NCBI GenBank assembly: GCA_016192825.1
Contig: JACPTK010000035.1
Location: 1 to 64,000 of the forward strand
Direction: 5' to 3'
Origin: Betaproteobacteria bacterium
GTDB taxonomy: Bacteria; Pseudomonadota; Gammaproteobacteria; Burkholderiales; SG8-41
Length of the DNA: 64,000 bases
The notes under the pieces were generated by a model. The model was not told the DNA's origin, ran no database searches, and saw nothing but the letters and a program-made list of their open reading frames with translations. Below, piece by piece: positions 52,960 to 62,226 of this stretch (the stretch's first letter is position 1; the number at the start of each line of letters is the position of its first letter). The position numbers and the translations under genes were made by a program.

Positions 52960-53045
52960 GTGATAAGTGATAGGTGATAAGTGATAGGAGGTTGAAAGCC
53001 CCGTTCCGCGGGAGTCCCATCACCTATCACGTGTCACCTATCACG
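52960..53045. repeat. GTGANNN heptamer array with inverted partner (1)
   Basis: Four heptamers GTGATAA/GTGATAG at 52960-52987 face four inverted units (CATCACC, TATCACG, TGTCACC, TATCACG) at 53018-53045. The arms can pair into a long stem. Fills the spacer between the FecR and GST genes. Confidence 0.85.
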
Positions 53046-53056
53046 CATCATTCAGC

Positions 53057-53761
53057 ATGATCAGGCTATACCAGTTCCAGCCCGCGCTCGGATTGCCCAA
53101 CGCGAGCCCGTTCTGCATGAAGGTGGAGACCTTCCTGCGCATGGCGGGCCTCTCCTACGAGTGCCCGCGCGATGCCGACTTGCGCAAGGCGCCCAAGGGC
53201 AAGCTGCCCTACATCGTGGATGAAGGCGCGGTCGTTTCCGACTCCAGCTTCATCGTCGATCACCTGAAGCGGAAATACGGCGATCCTCTCGACTCGCATC
53301 TCGGCGCCGCCGAGCGGGCGGCCGCGCTGGCCTGCCAGCGCATGCTCGAAGAGAACACGTACTGGGCGGTGCTGTATTTCCGCTGGATCGACGAAGCCGG
53401 CTGGGCGCTGACGCGCGAGGCCTTCTTCGGCTGGATGAAGCCGCCGCTCAAGTGGATCGTGCCGCCGCTCGCCCGCCGCTCCGTGCGCCGAGAGCTGCAC
53501 GGGCACGGGATGGGGCGGCACGCGCGCGACGAGATTGTCGCGATCGCCAAGAAGGATATCACCGCGGCCGCCGATTTCCTGGGCGATAAGCCGTTTTTCC
53601 TGGGCGCGCGGCCGTCCTCGCTGGACGCCACCGCGTACGCCTTCCTCGCCAACATCCTGTGGGTGCCCCTCGAGTCGCCGCTCAAGGCCCACGCGCAGAC
53701 CTACCCGCAACTGGCGGCGTACTGCGCCAGAATGCGGGAGAAGTATTATGGCAATCAGTAA
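53057..53761 (+). CDS. glutathione S-transferase family protein
   Basis: 234 residues. Thioredoxin-like N-terminus (LPNASPFCMKVETFLRMAGL; GKLPYIVDEGAVVSDSSFIV) and all-helical C-terminus (FLGDKPFFLGARPSSLDATA), of the metaxin/Tom37-like bacterial GST group. Role in detoxification or stress is assumed from the family; no operon partner. Confidence 0.85.
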   Translation: MIRLYQFQPALGLPNASPFCMKVETFLRMAGLSYECPRDADLRKAPKGKLPYIVDEGAVVSDSSFIVDHLKRKYGDPLDSHLGAAERAAALACQRMLEENTYWAVLYFRWIDEAGWALTREAFFGWMKPPLKWIVPPLARRSVRRELHGHGMGRHARDEIVAIAKKDITAAADFLGDKPFFLGARPSSLDATAYAFLANILWVPLESPLKAHAQTYPQLAAYCARMREKYYGNQ

Positions 53762-53837
53762 GCGGCAAGCCACAGCCGTTGGCCAGGGAGGGCGCGGTTC
53801 CCTTCCAATCGCCGCTTTCAGTCTGATGCTTGCCGCT
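53761..53837. terminator. inverted repeat between convergent genes
   Basis: AGCGGCAAGC (53761-53770) and GCTTGCCGCT (53828-53837) form a 10-bp stem enclosing the whole spacer between the GST and MFS genes. No T-run, so its terminator role is uncertain. Confidence 0.4.
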
Positions 53838-55084
53838 CACTCGTTGATGATGCCGAGCCTCGCGTAAATCGGCCGGATGTGTGCGCGCAGCTCGGGCAGC
53901 CGCCGCCACAGCCACAGCGCGACCAGCATGCACGCGCCGCCGCCCGCCGCGAGCGTGTGCGTGGCGCCGATCCAGGAGGCGACGGCGCCGGCGGCGAGGC
54001 TTCCCAGCGGGAACGTGCCGAGAAAAGCGACCGTGAACAGTCCCAGCACGCGACCGCGCATGCGGTCGTCGACGATGGTCTGGATGATGGTGGACACGCT
54101 CATCGCCACGATCAGGGTATTCATGCCCACGACCGCGATGGCGGCCAGCGACAGCGCGAGCGAGGTCGAATAGGCGAACGCGACCAGCGTCGCGCCGGCG
54201 GCACCGGCGGCCGCCGCGATCCAGCGTATGAGGCCGCGGATGTCCTTGCGCGAGGCGAGCAGGACCATTCCCGTCATGCCGCCCAGCCCGGCGGCGCCGA
54301 TCAGGAAGCCCAGCGTCTCCGCGCCTCCCGAAAAGACTTCCGCGGCGAAGATCGGCATCAGCGTCTGGTACGGGCTCGCCATGAAGCTCACCAGCGCGAC
54401 GACCGGCAGCAGCCGCCTCAGCGGCACCGAGTTCCAGGTGTAGGCGATGCCTTCCCTGAGGCCCTCCCGCAGCGAGGACGGGACGCGCGCGCGCGCGACC
54501 GGCGCAAGGGTCATCATCGCGAGCGTGACGACCGCCGCCACCTTGCTGACGCCGTTCACGAGAAAGCACATGGCCTCGCCGGAAGCGGCGATCAGCACGC
54601 CGGCGATGGTGGGCCCGATCATGCGCCCGCCGTTCTGCATCAGCGCGTTGAAGGCGATGGCGCTCGGCAGGTCCTCCCGCACCGGCACCATCTCGGGCGT
54701 GAACGATTGCCGCACCGGAACGTCGACCGCCATGATGACGCCGAACAGGCCGGCCATGACGACGACGTGCCAGACCTCGACCGCGTCCGAGTACGCCAGC
54801 GCGGCGAGCGTGAACCCCGGCGCCATCGCCGCGGCCTGCGTCCAGAGCAGGAGCTTTCTGCGATCGATGCGGTCGGCCCACAAGCCGCCGAAGGGGGCGA
54901 GCACCAGGATCGCGATCTGGCTCGAAAAGCCGGTCACCCCGAGCAGCCAGGCCGATCCGGTCAGGCGGTAGACCAGCCAGCTCATCGCGAGGTGCTGTAT
55001 CCAGTTGCCGAGGATGGCCAGCGACTGGCCGAGAAAAAACAGGCGGTAGCTGCGGTGGCGGAATGCGCGCAGCGAATGGATCAT
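53837..55084 (-). CDS. MFS transporter (EntS/MFS_3-like)
   Basis: 415 residues, twelve hydrophobic segments. FRHRSYRLFFLGQSLAILGN and WIQHLAMSWLVYRLTGSAWL are typical of the MFS_3/enterobactin-exporter group, with the loop GLWADRIDRRKLLLWTQ. Substrate unknown. No partner genes on this strand nearby. Confidence 0.85.
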   Translation of the reverse strand: MIHSLRAFRHRSYRLFFLGQSLAILGNWIQHLAMSWLVYRLTGSAWLLGVTGFSSQIAILVLAPFGGLWADRIDRRKLLLWTQAAAMAPGFTLAALAYSDAVEVWHVVVMAGLFGVIMAVDVPVRQSFTPEMVPVREDLPSAIAFNALMQNGGRMIGPTIAGVLIAASGEAMCFLVNGVSKVAAVVTLAMMTLAPVARARVPSSLREGLREGIAYTWNSVPLRRLLPVVALVSFMASPYQTLMPIFAAEVFSGGAETLGFLIGAAGLGGMTGMVLLASRKDIRGLIRWIAAAAGAAGATLVAFAYSTSLALSLAAIAVVGMNTLIVAMSVSTIIQTIVDDRMRGRVLGLFTVAFLGTFPLGSLAAGAVASWIGATHTLAAGGGACMLVALWLWRRLPELRAHIRPIYARLGIINE

Positions 55085-55086
55085 AT

Positions 55087-55118
55087 TAGGAATTCGGCGG
55101 ACAGCAGCCCGCCGAATT
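55087..55118. repeat. 12-bp-arm hairpin upstream of MFS gene
   Basis: GGAATTCGGCGG pairs with CCGCCGAATTCC around ACAGCAGC. Related in style, though not in the TGTCGG core, to the other intergenic hairpins. It sits 3 bp before the MFS start. Confidence 0.7.
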
Positions 55119-55256
55119 CCTTACAGGAACCGTCTCGGCCACCTGGTTCGACCCGCTCGATAGCGGTCCGCTCGATCTTCGATGAAGCAACGGAAAGGGC
55201 GAACCGCGATCGCGCACTGGTCTATTCCGGCCCGATGTTTCCGATGGTCCTCGTTA

Positions 55257-55291
55257 AGGATTTTGTCGGGTTTGGCCCGACAAAATCCTAG
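55257..55291. repeat. solitary TGTCGG-family hairpin at valS stop
   Basis: AGGATTTTGTCGGG pairs with CCCGACAAAATCCT over 14 bp and ends CTAG; the TAG stop of valS (minus strand) lies in this CTAG. It probably acts as the valS terminator. 55119-55256 shows nothing else. Confidence 0.85.
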
Positions 55292-58200
55292 AGCTTTTGC
55301 AGCTGCTCGGTGATTCTCTCGAGCGTCGCGGTGAAGCGCGAAAGGCGCTCCTTCTCCTGCGCGACGATCAGCGGCGGGGCGCGCCCGACGAAGCCCGGGT
55401 TGGCGAGCTTGGCCTGCGCCTTCGCGATCTCGGCCTCCAGCCGCAGCCGCTCCCGGTGCAGCCGCTCGCGCTCGGCCGCCACGTCCACCTGGACCTTGAG
55501 CATCAGGCGGTAATCGCCCACGATCGACACGGGCGCGCCGCCTTCCGGCAGCGCGCCTTCGCCGATCACCACCTCGGAGAGGCGCGCCAGCGCGATGAGA
55601 TAGGGCACGAACGGCGTGACCCGCTGCGGCGCGCCCTGGATGAGCAGCGGCAGCTTCTCGGAGAGCGCGATGCCCATTTCGGCGCGCAGCGCCCGGCAGG
55701 CATTGGTGATCTCCTTGAGCAGCGCGATTTCCCGCTCCGCGGCCGCGTCGAGCTTGGCCGGCTCCGGCTCGGGATAGCGGGCAATCATGATCGATGGGCC
55801 GCGCTTCCCGGCGAGCGGCGCCGCCTTCTGCCACAGCTCCTCGGTGATGAACGGGATCACCGGGTGCGCGAGCCGCAGGATCGTTTCCAGCACGCGAGCG
55901 AGCGTGCGGCGCGTCGCGCGCTGCTGCGCCGCATTGCCTTCCGCGATCTGCACCTTGGCGAGCTCGAGGTACCAGTCGCAGTATTCGTCCCACGCGAGCT
56001 CGTAGATCGCGCGCGAGAGGTTGTCGAAGCGGTAGTCGCGGAACGCCTGGTGCGCGTCCTGCTCCGCCCGCTGCAGGCGGCTGACGATCCAGCGGTCGGC
56101 GACCGAGAGCTCGAGCGGCAGGTTCTCGTCGAGCCCGGTGTCGCGCCCCTCGCAGTTCATCAGCACGAAGCGCGTGGCGTTCCACAGCTTGTTGCAGAAG
56201 TTACGGTAGCCGTCGCAGCGCGAAAGGTCGAACTTGATGTCGCGCCCGTGCGAGGCGAGGCTGGCGAAGGTGAAGCGCAGCGCGTCGGTGCCGAAGGCGG
56301 AGATGCCGCCGGGAAACTGGCGGCGCGTCGCGGCGGCGATCGATTCCGCCTGCTTCGGGTTCAGCAGGTTGGAGGTGCGCTTCTCGACCAGCGCCTCGAG
56401 CCCGATGCCGTCGATGATGTCGAGGGGATCGAGGACGTTGCCTTTCGATTTCGACATCTTCTGGCCCTCGGCGTCGCGCACCAGCCCGTGCACGTAGACT
56501 TCGCGAAACGGCACCTTGCCGGTGAAGGGCAGCGTCATCATCACCATGCGCGCGACCCAGAAGAAGATGATGTCGAAGCCCGTGACGAGCACGCTGGCCG
56601 GCAGGTAGAGGCGCAGCGCCGGGTTGTCCGCGGGCCAGCCGAGCGTCGAGAACGGCCACAGCGCCGAGGAAAACCAGGTGTCGAGCACGTCCTCGTCCTG
56701 CTTCAGCTCCGAGGGCGTCACGCGCCCGCCCGCGCGCACGCGCTCGAGCATCGCCTGGCGGTGCTTCGCCTGCGCTTCCTGCCGGGTGCGCCCGACGTAG
56801 ACGTTGCCCTCGGTGTCGTACCAGGCGGGGATGCGGTGGCCCCACCAGAGCTGGCGCGATATGCACCAGTCCTGGATGCGGGTGAGCCACTGGTTGTAGG
56901 TCGTGGTCCAGTTCTCGGGCACGAACCGCACGTCGCCGCGCGCCACCGCTTCCAGTCCGGCCTGCGCCAGCGATTCCATCTTCACGAACCACTGGTCGGT
57001 CAGCATGGGCTCGACCACCGCGTCGGTGCGCCCGCAGCGCGGCACCATCATCCGGTGCGGTTTCACCTCCGCCAGCAGGCCCTGCGCCTCGAGGTCGGCC
57101 AGCACGCGCTGGCGCGCCTCGAAGCGATCGAGCCCGCGGTAGGCGGGTGGCAGCAGCTCCGAGCTCGATTTGCCCGGCAGGCCCTTTCCGTCGGTCACGT
57201 GCGTCGGGCCGCTCGCCGCCGCCCGGTTGCCAAACTCGAAGTCGTCGACCGGAGAATCCTTCAGCCGGGCGTCTTTCTTGAAGATGCTGGGGGGATAGTC
57301 CTGCCGGTAGCCGGCGCCCCTGAGGGACTGCGCGATGGCTTCCCGGTGGCGCAGCCAGACGTTGAAATCGTTGAAGTCGTGCCCCGGCGTGATCTTCAGG
57401 CAGCCGGTGCCGAACTCGCGATCGACGTAGGCGTCCGCGATCACCGGGATCTGCCGGTCCGTCAGGGGCAGCTGGACCATCCTGCCGACGATGCCCCGGT
57501 AGCGCTCGTCCTCCGGATGCACCGCGACGGCGACATCACCCAGCATCGTCTCCGGCCGCGTCGTTGCGACCGTGACGTGCCCGCTGCCGTCGGCGAGCGG
57601 GTAACGGATGTGGTAGAGCTTGCCGTCTTCCTCGATGGACTCGACCTCGAGGTCCGACACCGCGGTCTGCAGCACCGGGTCCCAGTTGACCAGGCGCTTG
57701 CCGCGGTAGATCAGGCCGTGCTCGTGGAGCCGCACGAAGACTTCCGTCACCACGCGCGACAGCCCCTCGTCCATGGTGAAGCGCTCGCGCCCCCAGTCGC
57801 AGGAAGCGCCGAGGCGGCGCATCTGGCGCGTGATGGTCGAGCCGGACTCCTCCTTCCATTTCCAGACCCGCTCGACGAACGCCTCGCGCCCGAGCGCCCG
57901 GCGCGAGGCGCCTTCCTGCTCGAGCTGGCGCTCGACCACGATCTGCGTGGCGATGCCCGCATGGTCGGTGCCGGCCTGCCACAGCGTGTTGAAGCCGCGC
58001 ATGCGGTGGTAGCGCACGAGCGCGTCCATCAGCGTCTGCTGGAACGCGTGGCCCATGTGGAGCGTGCCGGTGACGTTGGGCGGCGGCAGCAGGATGCAGA
58101 AATTGCCCGGATTTTTCTCGTCGAGCCCGGCCGCGAAGTAGCCGCTTTTCTCCCATGCCGGATACCAGCGCGCCTCGATGGCCGCCGGCTCGAAGCTCTT

Positions 58201-58773
58201 GGCGAGCGCCGCGGCCGCGTCGGAACCGGCGGTCTCGCCGCTGCCCGCCGCCGCCGTGGCTTCCCGCATCGCGGCCTTGGCATCCACGGCCACGCGCAGA
58301 TTCTTGATCTGGGTGCGCAGCGTCTCCTCGACGGAAGCACGCACCATGCTGTTGATATCGGCCTTGATGTCGAGGCTCACCTTGGCGAGCGCCGAATCGA
58401 GGGCGTTGCCGATGTCCGGCATGAAGCGGTCCTGCATGACCTGGGTGATGTGCTGGTCGAGGTCGCGCTTCAGCCGCTGGTAAAGGCTGTGTTCGAGGTT
58501 CTGCGCCTGCACGCGCGAAATGACCTCGCCCGAGGCGGCCGGCGCCGGCGGGCGCGACGGCGCCAGGACCGCCGGCAGCTTGCCCGCGGGGATGACCTCG
58601 GTGAGCGTGGGGATGCCGTCTTCCGCGGCAACCTGCGCCGCCGGCTCGTCCAGTACGGGGACATCCGACGCCGCGGCGGCGTGGTGGGCGGCACCGCGAT
58701 GACGTTCCAGCAGCGCGTCGGCGCGCTTCAGGAGGTCGTCGCTTTCGTCGTCGCGAACGGTTTGCTCGGCCAT
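55288..58773 (-). CDS. valS: valyl-tRNA synthetase with N-terminal extension
   Basis: 1161 residues. ValS proper starts near residue 190 ([20 protein letters not shown]) with [15 protein letters not shown] (HIGH) and [15 protein letters not shown] (KMSKS), the editing domain, anticodon domain and C-terminal coiled arm ([20 protein letters not shown]). The first ~190 residues ([47 protein letters not shown]) resemble a separate small protein usually encoded just before valS in betaproteobacteria (as I recall), here fused in frame. A missing stop codon or sequence error between the two is possible. Confidence 0.93.
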   Translation of the reverse strand: MAEQTVRDDESDDLLKRADALLERHRGAAHHAAAASDVPVLDEPAAQVAAEDGIPTLTEVIPAGKLPAVLAPSRPPAPAASGEVISRVQAQNLEHSLYQRLKRDLDQHITQVMQDRFMPDIGNALDSALAKVSLDIKADINSMVRASVEETLRTQIKNLRVAVDAKAAMREATAAAGSGETAGSDAAAALAKSFEPAAIEARWYPAWEKSGYFAAGLDEKNPGNFCILLPPPNVTGTLHMGHAFQQTLMDALVRYHRMRGFNTLWQAGTDHAGIATQIVVERQLEQEGASRRALGREAFVERVWKWKEESGSTITRQMRRLGASCDWGRERFTMDEGLSRVVTEVFVRLHEHGLIYRGKRLVNWDPVLQTAVSDLEVESIEEDGKLYHIRYPLADGSGHVTVATTRPETMLGDVAVAVHPEDERYRGIVGRMVQLPLTDRQIPVIADAYVDREFGTGCLKITPGHDFNDFNVWLRHREAIAQSLRGAGYRQDYPPSIFKKDARLKDSPVDDFEFGNRAAASGPTHVTDGKGLPGKSSSELLPPAYRGLDRFEARQRVLADLEAQGLLAEVKPHRMMVPRCGRTDAVVEPMLTDQWFVKMESLAQAGLEAVARGDVRFVPENWTTTYNQWLTRIQDWCISRQLWWGHRIPAWYDTEGNVYVGRTRQEAQAKHRQAMLERVRAGGRVTPSELKQDEDVLDTWFSSALWPFSTLGWPADNPALRLYLPASVLVTGFDIIFFWVARMVMMTLPFTGKVPFREVYVHGLVRDAEGQKMSKSKGNVLDPLDIIDGIGLEALVEKRTSNLLNPKQAESIAAATRRQFPGGISAFGTDALRFTFASLASHGRDIKFDLSRCDGYRNFCNKLWNATRFVLMNCEGRDTGLDENLPLELSVADRWIVSRLQRAEQDAHQAFRDYRFDNLSRAIYELAWDEYCDWYLELAKVQIAEGNAAQQRATRRTLARVLETILRLAHPVIPFITEELWQKAAPLAGKRGPSIMIARYPEPEPAKLDAAAEREIALLKEITNACRALRAEMGIALSEKLPLLIQGAPQRVTPFVPYLIALARLSEVVIGEGALPEGGAPVSIVGDYRLMLKVQVDVAAERERLHRERLRLEAEIAKAQAKLANPGFVGRAPPLIVAQEKERLSRFTATLERITEQLQKL

Positions 58774-58783
58774 TAGTAGGGCG

Positions 58784-58869
58784 GTGATTGGTGAATGGTG
58801 AATGGTGAGTGGACCCGGCGCGGCGCGCCGCGTTTCCTCGCGTTTGCTGTTAACCGTTCACTGTTCACG
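58784..58869. repeat. GTGANNN heptamer array with inverted partner (2)
   Basis: Four heptamers (GTGATTG, GTGAATG, GTGAATG, GTGAGTG, 58784-58811) face inverted units (GTTAACC, GTTCACT, GTTCACG, about 58850-58869). The holC stop codon is inside the right arm. Between valS and holC. Confidence 0.82.
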
Positions 58870-59289
58870 GGTCTTGCTGAGGTCGTGCGTGCGGATCTCG
58901 TAGCCGCGGTCGCGGTAGAAGCGGAAGCGCTCGCGGGCGCTCGCGCGGTCGCCCTCATCACGGGTGACGATCTCGATCAGCCGCTGGAAGCGGCTGAAGA
59001 ACGGCGGCCACTCCGCACGCAGGTTGAGCAGCACCTCGTCGTGCAGCAGGTTCTCGCCGCTGCAGTCGACGATGACCGGCGTCTCGCGCGCCAGCGGGTC
59101 GTCCGGCCCGCAATGCGGCACGAATCCGATCGACGGCGTCGTCCACAGCATCCGGTCGAAGCGGTGCGCGGTATCGGGGTCGGGCAGCCAGACCGTGGTG
59201 CGCAGCCCGTGCGCGAGCGCCTTCGCCGACAGCTGGCAGGCGACCCGCAGCTTGTCCTCGACGTGGGTGTAGAAGTCGATCTGCGTCAT
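58858..59289 (-). CDS. holC: DNA polymerase III chi subunit
   Basis: 143 residues, MTQIDFYTHVEDKLRVACQL onward, with the HolC pattern GLRTTVWLPDPDTAHRFDRM and FVPHCGPDDPLARETPVIVD. It links the clamp loader to SSB. Position between pepA and valS is the usual one. The stop lies in a heptamer repeat. Confidence 0.92.
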   Translation of the reverse strand: MTQIDFYTHVEDKLRVACQLSAKALAHGLRTTVWLPDPDTAHRFDRMLWTTPSIGFVPHCGPDDPLARETPVIVDCSGENLLHDEVLLNLRAEWPPFFSRFQRLIEIVTRDEGDRASARERFRFYRDRGYEIRTHDLSKTREQ

Positions 59290-59301
59290 TTTTGATGCGG
59301 C

Positions 59302-59416
59302 GTGACCCGTGACTCGTGACTCGTGACTCGGCCCGTTTCCTCATCTCCTGCGCGCGCGCAGGGGAAGGTCGAAGACAAAACCGGCGACCGGCCACGAGTC
59401 ACAAGTCACCAGTCAC
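59302..59416. repeat. GTGANNN heptamer array with inverted partner (3)
   Basis: GTGACCC then three GTGACTC (59302-59329) face GAGTCAC, AAGTCAC, CAGTCAC (59396-59416). The pepA TGA stop falls in the last unit. Between holC and pepA. Confidence 0.85.
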
Positions 59417-60906
59417 TTTCTTTGAGCGGAGCGATTGATGAGGAACTGCGTGAGCAGCGGCACCGGCCTGCCGGTTGCGCCTTTTTCCTTCCCGCTTTTC
59501 CAGGCGGTGCCGGCGATGTCGAGGTGCGCCCACTTGTATTTCTTGGTGAAGCGCGCCAGGAAGCATGCTGCCGTCACCGCCCCGGCGGGGCGCCCGCCGA
59601 TATTGGCGAAATCGGCGAAGTTGCTCTTCAACTGCTCCTGGTAATCCTCCCACAAGGGCAGCTGCCACACCCGGTCGTAGGCGGCGTCGCCCGCGCCGGC
59701 GACCTCGCGCGCCAGCACGCCGTCGTTGGCGAAGAGCCCGGTCGCGACATGGCCGAGCGCGATGACGCAGGCGCCGGTGAGCGTCGCAATGTCGATCACC
59801 GCGGCGGGCTGGAAGCGCTCGACGTAGGTCAGCGCGTCGCACAGGATGAGCCGGCCTTCGGCGTCGGTGTTGAGGATCTCCACGGTCTGGCCCGACAGGC
59901 TTTTGACGATGTCGCCGGGCCGGGTGGCGCGTCCGCCGGGCATGTTCTCGGTCGTCGGAATCGCGCCCACCACGCTCACCGGCAGCCGCATCTCCCCCAC
60001 CGCCTTCATCGTGCCGAGCACGGCCGCCGCGCCGCACATGTCGAATTTCATTTCGTCCATCTCGGCCGCGGGCTTGAGCGAGATGCCGCCGGTATCGAAC
60101 GTGATGCCCTTGCCGACGAGCACGACCGGTTTCATCGACCTGCCCCCGCCGCGGTGTTCGAGCGTGATGAACTTGGGCGGCTGGCTGCTGGCGCGGGCGA
60201 CCGACAGCAGGGTGCCCATGCCGAGCCGCTCCATGTCCTCGCGCTCGAGCACCGTCACCTTCATGCGGTAGCGCTTGGCCAGCTCGCGCGCCTGGTCGGC
60301 GAGGTAGGACGGCGTGCAGACGTTGGGGGGAAGGTTGCCGAGGTCCTTCGCGAGGCTCATGCCATGCGCGGTCGCGAGCCCCTGCTCGAGCCCGGCGGCG
60401 GCGCGCTTCATGACGGCGCGGTCGACGCACAAGGTGAGGCGATGCAGCGCGGGTTCGGCATTCTCGCTCTTGCTCTTCATCCGCGTGAAGCGATAGGCGC
60501 ATTCGCGCGCCACCGTGACCGCGTGCGCCACCTTCCACGCGGCGTCGCGCCGCCCGACGGCGAGCTCGGTCAGATGAAGCGACGCTTCCTCCGCGCCGGT
60601 GGCGTTCAGCGCGCGGATCGCCGCCGCAACCGCTTCGCGGTACTGCTTATCGCGAAATTCGGCCTCGCGCCCGAGGCCCACCAGCAGCACGCGCTCGGCG
60701 GCGATCCCGGGCACGCCGTGGAGCAGCAGCGTCGTGCCGGGCTTGCCCTGCAGATCGCCCCGGCGCACCACTTGGGTGAGGAATCCTTTCGCCGCGCGGT
60801 CGAGCCCCGCCGCGGCGGAGGAGAGCTTGCGCGGCTCGTACACGCCGACGACCAGACAGCCGCTGCGGCCGGTCTGCGGCGCGCCGCTTTTTATGCTAAA
60901 TTCCAC
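59413..60906 (-). CDS. pepA: leucyl aminopeptidase
   Basis: 497 residues from a GTG. M17 family signature NTDAEGRLILCDAL with metal ligands in VLVGKGITFDTGGISLKPAA and DMCGAAAVLG. A dimetal exopeptidase; in enterobacteria PepA also binds DNA, which cannot be judged here. Standard order pepA-holC-valS on one strand, divergent from lptF. Confidence 0.94.
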   Translation of the reverse strand: MEFSIKSGAPQTGRSGCLVVGVYEPRKLSSAAAGLDRAAKGFLTQVVRRGDLQGKPGTTLLLHGVPGIAAERVLLVGLGREAEFRDKQYREAVAAAIRALNATGAEEASLHLTELAVGRRDAAWKVAHAVTVARECAYRFTRMKSKSENAEPALHRLTLCVDRAVMKRAAAGLEQGLATAHGMSLAKDLGNLPPNVCTPSYLADQARELAKRYRMKVTVLEREDMERLGMGTLLSVARASSQPPKFITLEHRGGGRSMKPVVLVGKGITFDTGGISLKPAAEMDEMKFDMCGAAAVLGTMKAVGEMRLPVSVVGAIPTTENMPGGRATRPGDIVKSLSGQTVEILNTDAEGRLILCDALTYVERFQPAAVIDIATLTGACVIALGHVATGLFANDGVLAREVAGAGDAAYDRVWQLPLWEDYQEQLKSNFADFANIGGRPAGAVTAACFLARFTKKYKWAHLDIAGTAWKSGKEKGATGRPVPLLTQFLINRSAQRK

Positions 60907-61143
60907 CGTGGGCTCCCTGTCCAGTTAGATCGCTGATTATTTGCGTATTGTTGGCGAAAAGTCAAAGTGAACAGCCGCCGGTCGCGCCGAGCGCTGTGAC
61001 CGGCTGCTGACCGTGTGCGCGGAGCATGAATTCGGGATGAGGCTTAGTCAATCGACCTCCTCTCATCGTTCCTTGTTGCGGCTCGTGTTGACGCTTTTCC
61101 ATTGGCGAATTTGTCGGATCGGAGTCCGACAAATTCCTAGCCG
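60907..61143. other. pepA-lptF divergent spacer with TGTCGG-family hairpin
   Basis: The spacer must contain both promoters; none is convincing. GAATTTGTCGGA pairs with TCCGACAAATTC (61106-61136) over 12 bp and ends CTAG at 61140, only 3 nt before the lptF ATG, leaving no ribosome site. Confidence 0.65.
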
Positions 61144-62226
61144 ATGATCTTCCGCAAGGCACTGCTGCGCGAGCTGGCGACCGCGGCGCTGGCGACCTTT
61201 CTGGTGCTGCTCGGCATCGTGATCACCATGCTGCTCGTGCGGCTGCTGGGACAGGCGGCGAGCGGCGCCATCACGACCACCGGCGTGGTGGCGCTGATGG
61301 GCTTCGCGATCATCAACTACCTGCCGGTGCTGTTCTCGCTCACGCTGTTCATCGCGGTGCTGATGACGCTCGCGCGCAGCTACCGCGACTCCGAGATGGT
61401 GGTGTGGTTCTCGTGCGGCGTGAGTCTCACCGAATGGATCCGCCCCGTGATCCTGTTCGCCGCGCCGGTCGTGTTCGTCATCGCCCTGCTGTCGCTGGTG
61501 CTGTCGCCGTGGGCGGTATCGAACAGCGAGGAGCTGCGCCGCCGGATGGACAGCCGCGACGACGTCTCGGCCATCTCGCCGGGCGTGTTCCGCGAGTCGC
61601 GCCAGGCCGAGCGCGTCTATTTCGTGGAGGAGGTCTCCGGCGCCGAGAACCTGGTCGCCAACGTTTTCGTGAGCTCGGTGCAGCACGGCAGGCAGGGCGT
61701 GATGGTGGCCGCCCGCGGGTTTCAGGAGACGGCGGAGAACGGCGATCGCTTCCTCGTGCTGCTGAACGGGCGCCGCTACGAAGGCGAGCCGGGCTCGGCG
61801 GACTACAAGATCTACGAGTTCCAGCGCTACGCGATGCGCATCGATGGCCTGGCGTCGCGGGCGCCGCGGGCGCCCACCACAAAATCCGCGTCCACCCTCG
61901 AGCTCCTGCGCATCCCGACGCCGCCCAATCTGGCGGAGTTGTCGTGGCGCCTCGGTTTGCCGGCCAGCGCGCTGATCCTGGCGCTGCTGGCGATCCCGCT
62001 CTCGTTCGTCAATCCGCGGGCGGGGCGGTCGATGAACCTGGTGCTGGCACTGCTGATTTACGCGGCCTACAGCAACCTGCTTTCCATCACCCAGGCCTCC
62101 ATCGCCCAATCGCGGATTTCGCTTGCGCCCGGTCTGCTGGGCGTGCACGCCGTGATGCTGCTGATTCTGCTCGCCCTGTTTTACCGGCGCCTGATGGTGT
62201 TCTCCGTGTTCCGGCTCGTCCGATGA
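61144..62226 (+). CDS. lptF: LPS export permease LptF
   Basis: 360 residues of the YjgP/YjgQ family: helices at the N-terminus (MIFRKALLRELATAALATFL, LGIVITMLLVRLLGQAA), a periplasmic jellyroll (AISPGVFRESRQAERVYFVE) and C-terminal helices (LPASALILALLAIPLSFVNP). With LptG and LptB it extracts LPS from the inner membrane. Overlaps lptG by ATGA. Confidence 0.93.
   Translation: MIFRKALLRELATAALATFLVLLGIVITMLLVRLLGQAASGAITTTGVVALMGFAIINYLPVLFSLTLFIAVLMTLARSYRDSEMVVWFSCGVSLTEWIRPVILFAAPVVFVIALLSLVLSPWAVSNSEELRRRMDSRDDVSAISPGVFRESRQAERVYFVEEVSGAENLVANVFVSSVQHGRQGVMVAARGFQETAENGDRFLVLLNGRRYEGEPGSADYKIYEFQRYAMRIDGLASRAPRAPTTKSASTLELLRIPTPPNLAELSWRLGLPASALILALLAIPLSFVNPRAGRSMNLVLALLIYAAYSNLLSITQASIAQSRISLAPGLLGVHAVMLLILLALFYRRLMVFSVFRLVR

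Noticed and set aside
53879-55291. 470-codon plus-strand ORF opposite the MFS gene
   Set aside because: Composition is that of an antisense shadow; the minus frame has twelve membrane helices.
55297-58776. 1159-codon plus-strand ORF opposite valS
   Set aside because: Low-complexity shadow of valS with no domain; valS has HIGH and KMSKS on the other strand.
52960-59416. Heptamer arrays as CRISPR
   Set aside because: Units are contiguous 7-mers without spacers of CRISPR length.
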